This document shows, piece by piece, positions 17,340-19,376 of a stretch of 19,376 bases of DNA (position 1 is its first letter; each line of letters begins with the position of its first letter). A model generated the notes under the pieces. It made no database searches. It worked only from the letters and a program-made list of their open reading frames with translations, and was not told the DNA's origin. The position numbers and the translations under genes are program-made. The stretch lies in the NCBI GenBank assembly GCA_002470645.1, contig DKNE01000009.1, forward strand, positions 1 to 19,376, written 5' to 3'. This stretch comes from Patescibacteria group bacterium UBA7396. GTDB lineage: Bacteria; Patescibacteriota; Gracilibacteria; BD1-5; UBA6164.

Positions 17340-18542
17340 ATGCAAAATTTCAAAGAAGATTTTCCTATATTTAAAAATAATTCTAATCTTATATTTTTAG
17401 ATTCGACTTCATCAACTCAAAAACCACTTTATGTGATAGAAGGGATTTGTAATTATTTATCAACACAGTATTCAAATATTCATAGAGGACTTTATGATAT
17501 AGCGATACAATCGGAAAAAATATATTTTGATAGTAAACAAAAAGTCGCTGATTTTTTATGAACACAAGATTTGAAAGAAATTATTTATACATATAATTCA
17601 AATTATGCGCTCAATATCATAGCTCAAACTTTGAGATTAAATAAAGCTTTACAACCGTGAGATAAAGTTCTTGTATCTATAGTCGAACATCATTCTAATA
17701 TAGTTCCTTGGTTAATACTCAAAGAAGAAATAGGAATTGAACTTGAATTTATAAAAATAACAGAAAATTTTGAAATAGATTTTGAAGATTTTGAAAAAAA
17801 ATATGATGAAAAAGTAAAAGTTATTGCCCTCACTCATGTTTCTAATGTAACAGGACAAATTTTTGATTTAGAAAAGATAGGAGCACTCAAAAGAGAAGAT
17901 ACTTTATTTATAGTCGATGCGAGTCAAAGCTTTCCTCATTTTCAACCCAAAGTAAAAGATATTAATTGTGATTTTCTTTTCTTCACAGCACATAAAGTAA
18001 TGGCTGATAGCGGTTTGTGAGTTATTTGGGGAAGACGTGAATTACTTGAAAAATATAAACCAATATTTTCTTGAGGGGGAGCTATTAACGAAGTAAAAGA
18101 GCAATGTTTTAAATCGGGAGCTTTACCATTTAAATTTGAACCTGGAACACCAAACGTTTCATGAGCTTTGAGTTTGTTAAAAGCTTTAGAATATATAGAG
18201 CAAATATGATGATATCAAAAAATAGAGCAAATAGAAGCTGAATTGATAGAATATAGTTTAGATGAATTTAAAAAAAGACCATATTTAAAATTGATTTGAA
18301 GTAAAGAAAGTGAGAACAGAGTATGAGTATTTTGATTTTACATAGAAGGAGTTCATGCTCTTGATATCGCAGATGTTATGGCCGAACATAATATTTGTAT
18401 CAGAGCTGGACAACATTGTACTGAGCCATTTATGGATTATTTATGAATATCTTCAAGTGCTCGTATGAGTTTATATATTTATAATTCAAAAGATGATATT
18501 AAGAGTTTTTTTGAAGTTTTAGATGCTAATTTTAATATATAA
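17340..18542 (+). CDS. sufS: Cysteine desulfurase, SufS type
   Basis: This PLP enzyme takes sulfur from cysteine as a persulfide for Fe-S cluster assembly. It has 400 residues, normal length. K219 in FFTAHKVMADSGLGVIWGR is the PLP Schiff-base lysine, D193 (IVDASQS) holds the pyridine nitrogen, and EHHSNIVPW (116-124) is the conserved substrate and PLP block. The active-site cysteine is C360 in RAGQHCTEP, followed by the SSARMSLYIYN segment typical of SufS/CsdA. Two N-terminal motifs deviate: LDSTSST replaces LDNAATT and YTYNSNYALN replaces FTRGTTEAIN, so PLP-phosphate contacts may differ. Its stop overlaps the sufU start (TAATG), so the two are coupled. Confidence 0.94.
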
Positions 18543-18955
18543 TGACAAATGAAATAATTACATTTTATTCAAAAAGTCCACCAAATAGGGGAGAAATGCC
18601 TGATGCTACTATTCGTTATAAAGAAGAAAATAGAAGTTGTAGTGATACGATAGAAGTTTTTTTGCGTATTGAAAATAATATTTTAGTTGATTGGTCTTTT
18701 GAATGAATGACCTCTATTGTAACTACTGCTACTTCTTCTGTATTTTGAGAGAGTATTGTAGGGATGAGTTTAGATGAAATTTTAAAAAAAGATTATAACT
18801 ATATCAAAAAATTGGTACAAGAAGATATTTCACCTCGTAGACAAAAAGCAGCTGTTTTTGGACTAGTAGCAACTCGTAATGCTATTCATAAGTATTTATG
18901 AGATGGACAAAAAGATGATATTCTTGATATGTTGATAGTTTCAGGAGGATGTTAA
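18542..18955 (+). CDS. SufU/IscU-type protein with altered metal site
   Basis: The 137-residue protein has the SufU/IscU fold by motif order: YSKSPPNRGEM near the N-terminus, then RSCSDTIEVFLRIE (C33, D35), FEGMTSIVTTATSSVFGE and SPRRQKAAVFGLVATRNAIH. In canonical SufU the site is Cys-x-Asp, a second Cys in GxGCxIS and a third Cys before the last helix. Here the second position is Ser (S58) and the third is Ala (about A103). The only other cysteine is the very last residue (C137, SGGC). It probably still partners SufS as sulfur acceptor or zinc-type activator, but cluster scaffolding as in IscU is doubtful. Coupled to sufS by an overlapping start. Confidence 0.85.
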
Positions 18956-18974
18956 TTTATTAATAAAAAATTTC

Positions 18975-19373
18975 ATGATAAAGTTATCAAAAAAATGAGA
19001 TTATTGACTAAAAGCCATTTCTTATATGGCACAATCTCAAGATAAAGTTTTAAAAATTTCTGAAATTTCTCAAACTCTAGAAATTTCAGAGGCTTTTTTG
19101 AGAAAAATTATTAATAATTTTGAGAGGTGAAATCTTATTAAAACAATAAAAGGAAGAAATGGAGGAGTATATATTGAGAAGAATTTACAAGAAATTTCTC
19201 TCTATGATATTTTATCAAGTTTAGGAGAAGATTTGTTTATAACGAGCTGTACTTCTGGGCAATATTGTAAAAATGAAGACTCATGTGTCACTACAAACGT
19301 TTTAAAATCATTACAAAAATGATTTAGTTCACTTTTAAAACTCTATACACTTGATAAAATCATAAAAAAATAA
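18975..19373 (+). CDS. Rrf2-family regulator, IscR-like
   Basis: The 132-residue protein is a winged-helix regulator. SKKGDYGLKAISYMAQ begins the DNA-binding domain, ISEISQTLEISEAFLRKIIN is the recognition helix region, and IKGRNGGVYI is the wing. The cysteines C92, C98 and C104 have the C-X5-C-X5-C spacing of the IscR [2Fe-2S] site. The His ligand just after the third cysteine in E. coli IscR is not seen (VTTN here). It very likely senses Fe-S status and controls the operon it sits in, 19 bases after the SufU-like gene. TGA-coded glycines occur in KKGDYGL. The gene is complete and ends 3 bases before the window edge. Confidence 0.92.
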
Positions 19374-19376
19374 CTC

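Noticed and set aside
1..19373. Numerous in-frame TGA codons as evidence of pseudogenes or frameshifts
   Set aside because: They fall on conserved glycines throughout all genes and every gene runs full length when UGA is Gly; widespread decay would not do this.

Overview
The window is AT-rich and its genes only read through if UGA is translated as glycine (NCBI code 25). In-frame TGA codons fall on invariant glycines, including the P-loops of both F1 catalytic-type subunits, and no gene here ends in TGA (TAA mostly, TAG twice). This recoding is known from Candidatus Absconditabacteria (SR1) and Gracilibacteria, so the DNA very probably comes from one of those Patescibacteria. Which of the two cannot be decided from this window. 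Under the standard code almost every gene looks shredded; under code 25 they are intact and closely packed.

Layout. (1) Positions 1-181 hold at most the tail of an unidentified gene. (2) 182-1789, minus strand: tyrosyl-tRNA synthetase, preceded by a small single-domain cyclic-nucleotide-binding protein. (3) 1856-9739, plus strand: a complete F1Fo ATP synthase operon, small membrane protein-atpB-E-F-H-A-G-(RNase H)-atpD-C, followed by inorganic pyrophosphatase. Unusual points are a short delta subunit, an RNase HI-type gene between gamma and beta, and an AU-rich hairpin at almost every gene junction, several overlapping stop codons. A strong hairpin at 9753-9781 ends this unit and also serves the convergent operon.

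(4) 17204-9780, minus strand: a 7.4 kb operon of surface proteins. It starts with a 927-residue protein that has a type IV prepilin N-terminus followed by an Fn3-like domain, duplicated modules and GWI repeats. Three tandem paralogues follow, each with one membrane anchor and a DUF1554-like (endostatin/C-type-lectin-like) domain. Two classical prepilins and one atypical pilin-like protein end the operon. I read it as a pilus-linked or cell-surface adhesion apparatus, which would suit the host-attached or predatory lifestyle known in these phyla; that role is inference.

(5) 17340-19373, plus strand: sufS (cysteine desulfurase), a SufU/IscU-type protein that has lost two of its three canonical metal-site cysteines, and an IscR-like Rrf2 regulator with the C-X5-C-X5-C cluster motif. 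This looks like the start of a self-regulated iron-sulfur cluster operon continuing past the window.

No tRNA, rRNA, CRISPR array, transposase or phage gene was seen. No gap between genes exceeds about 180 bases.
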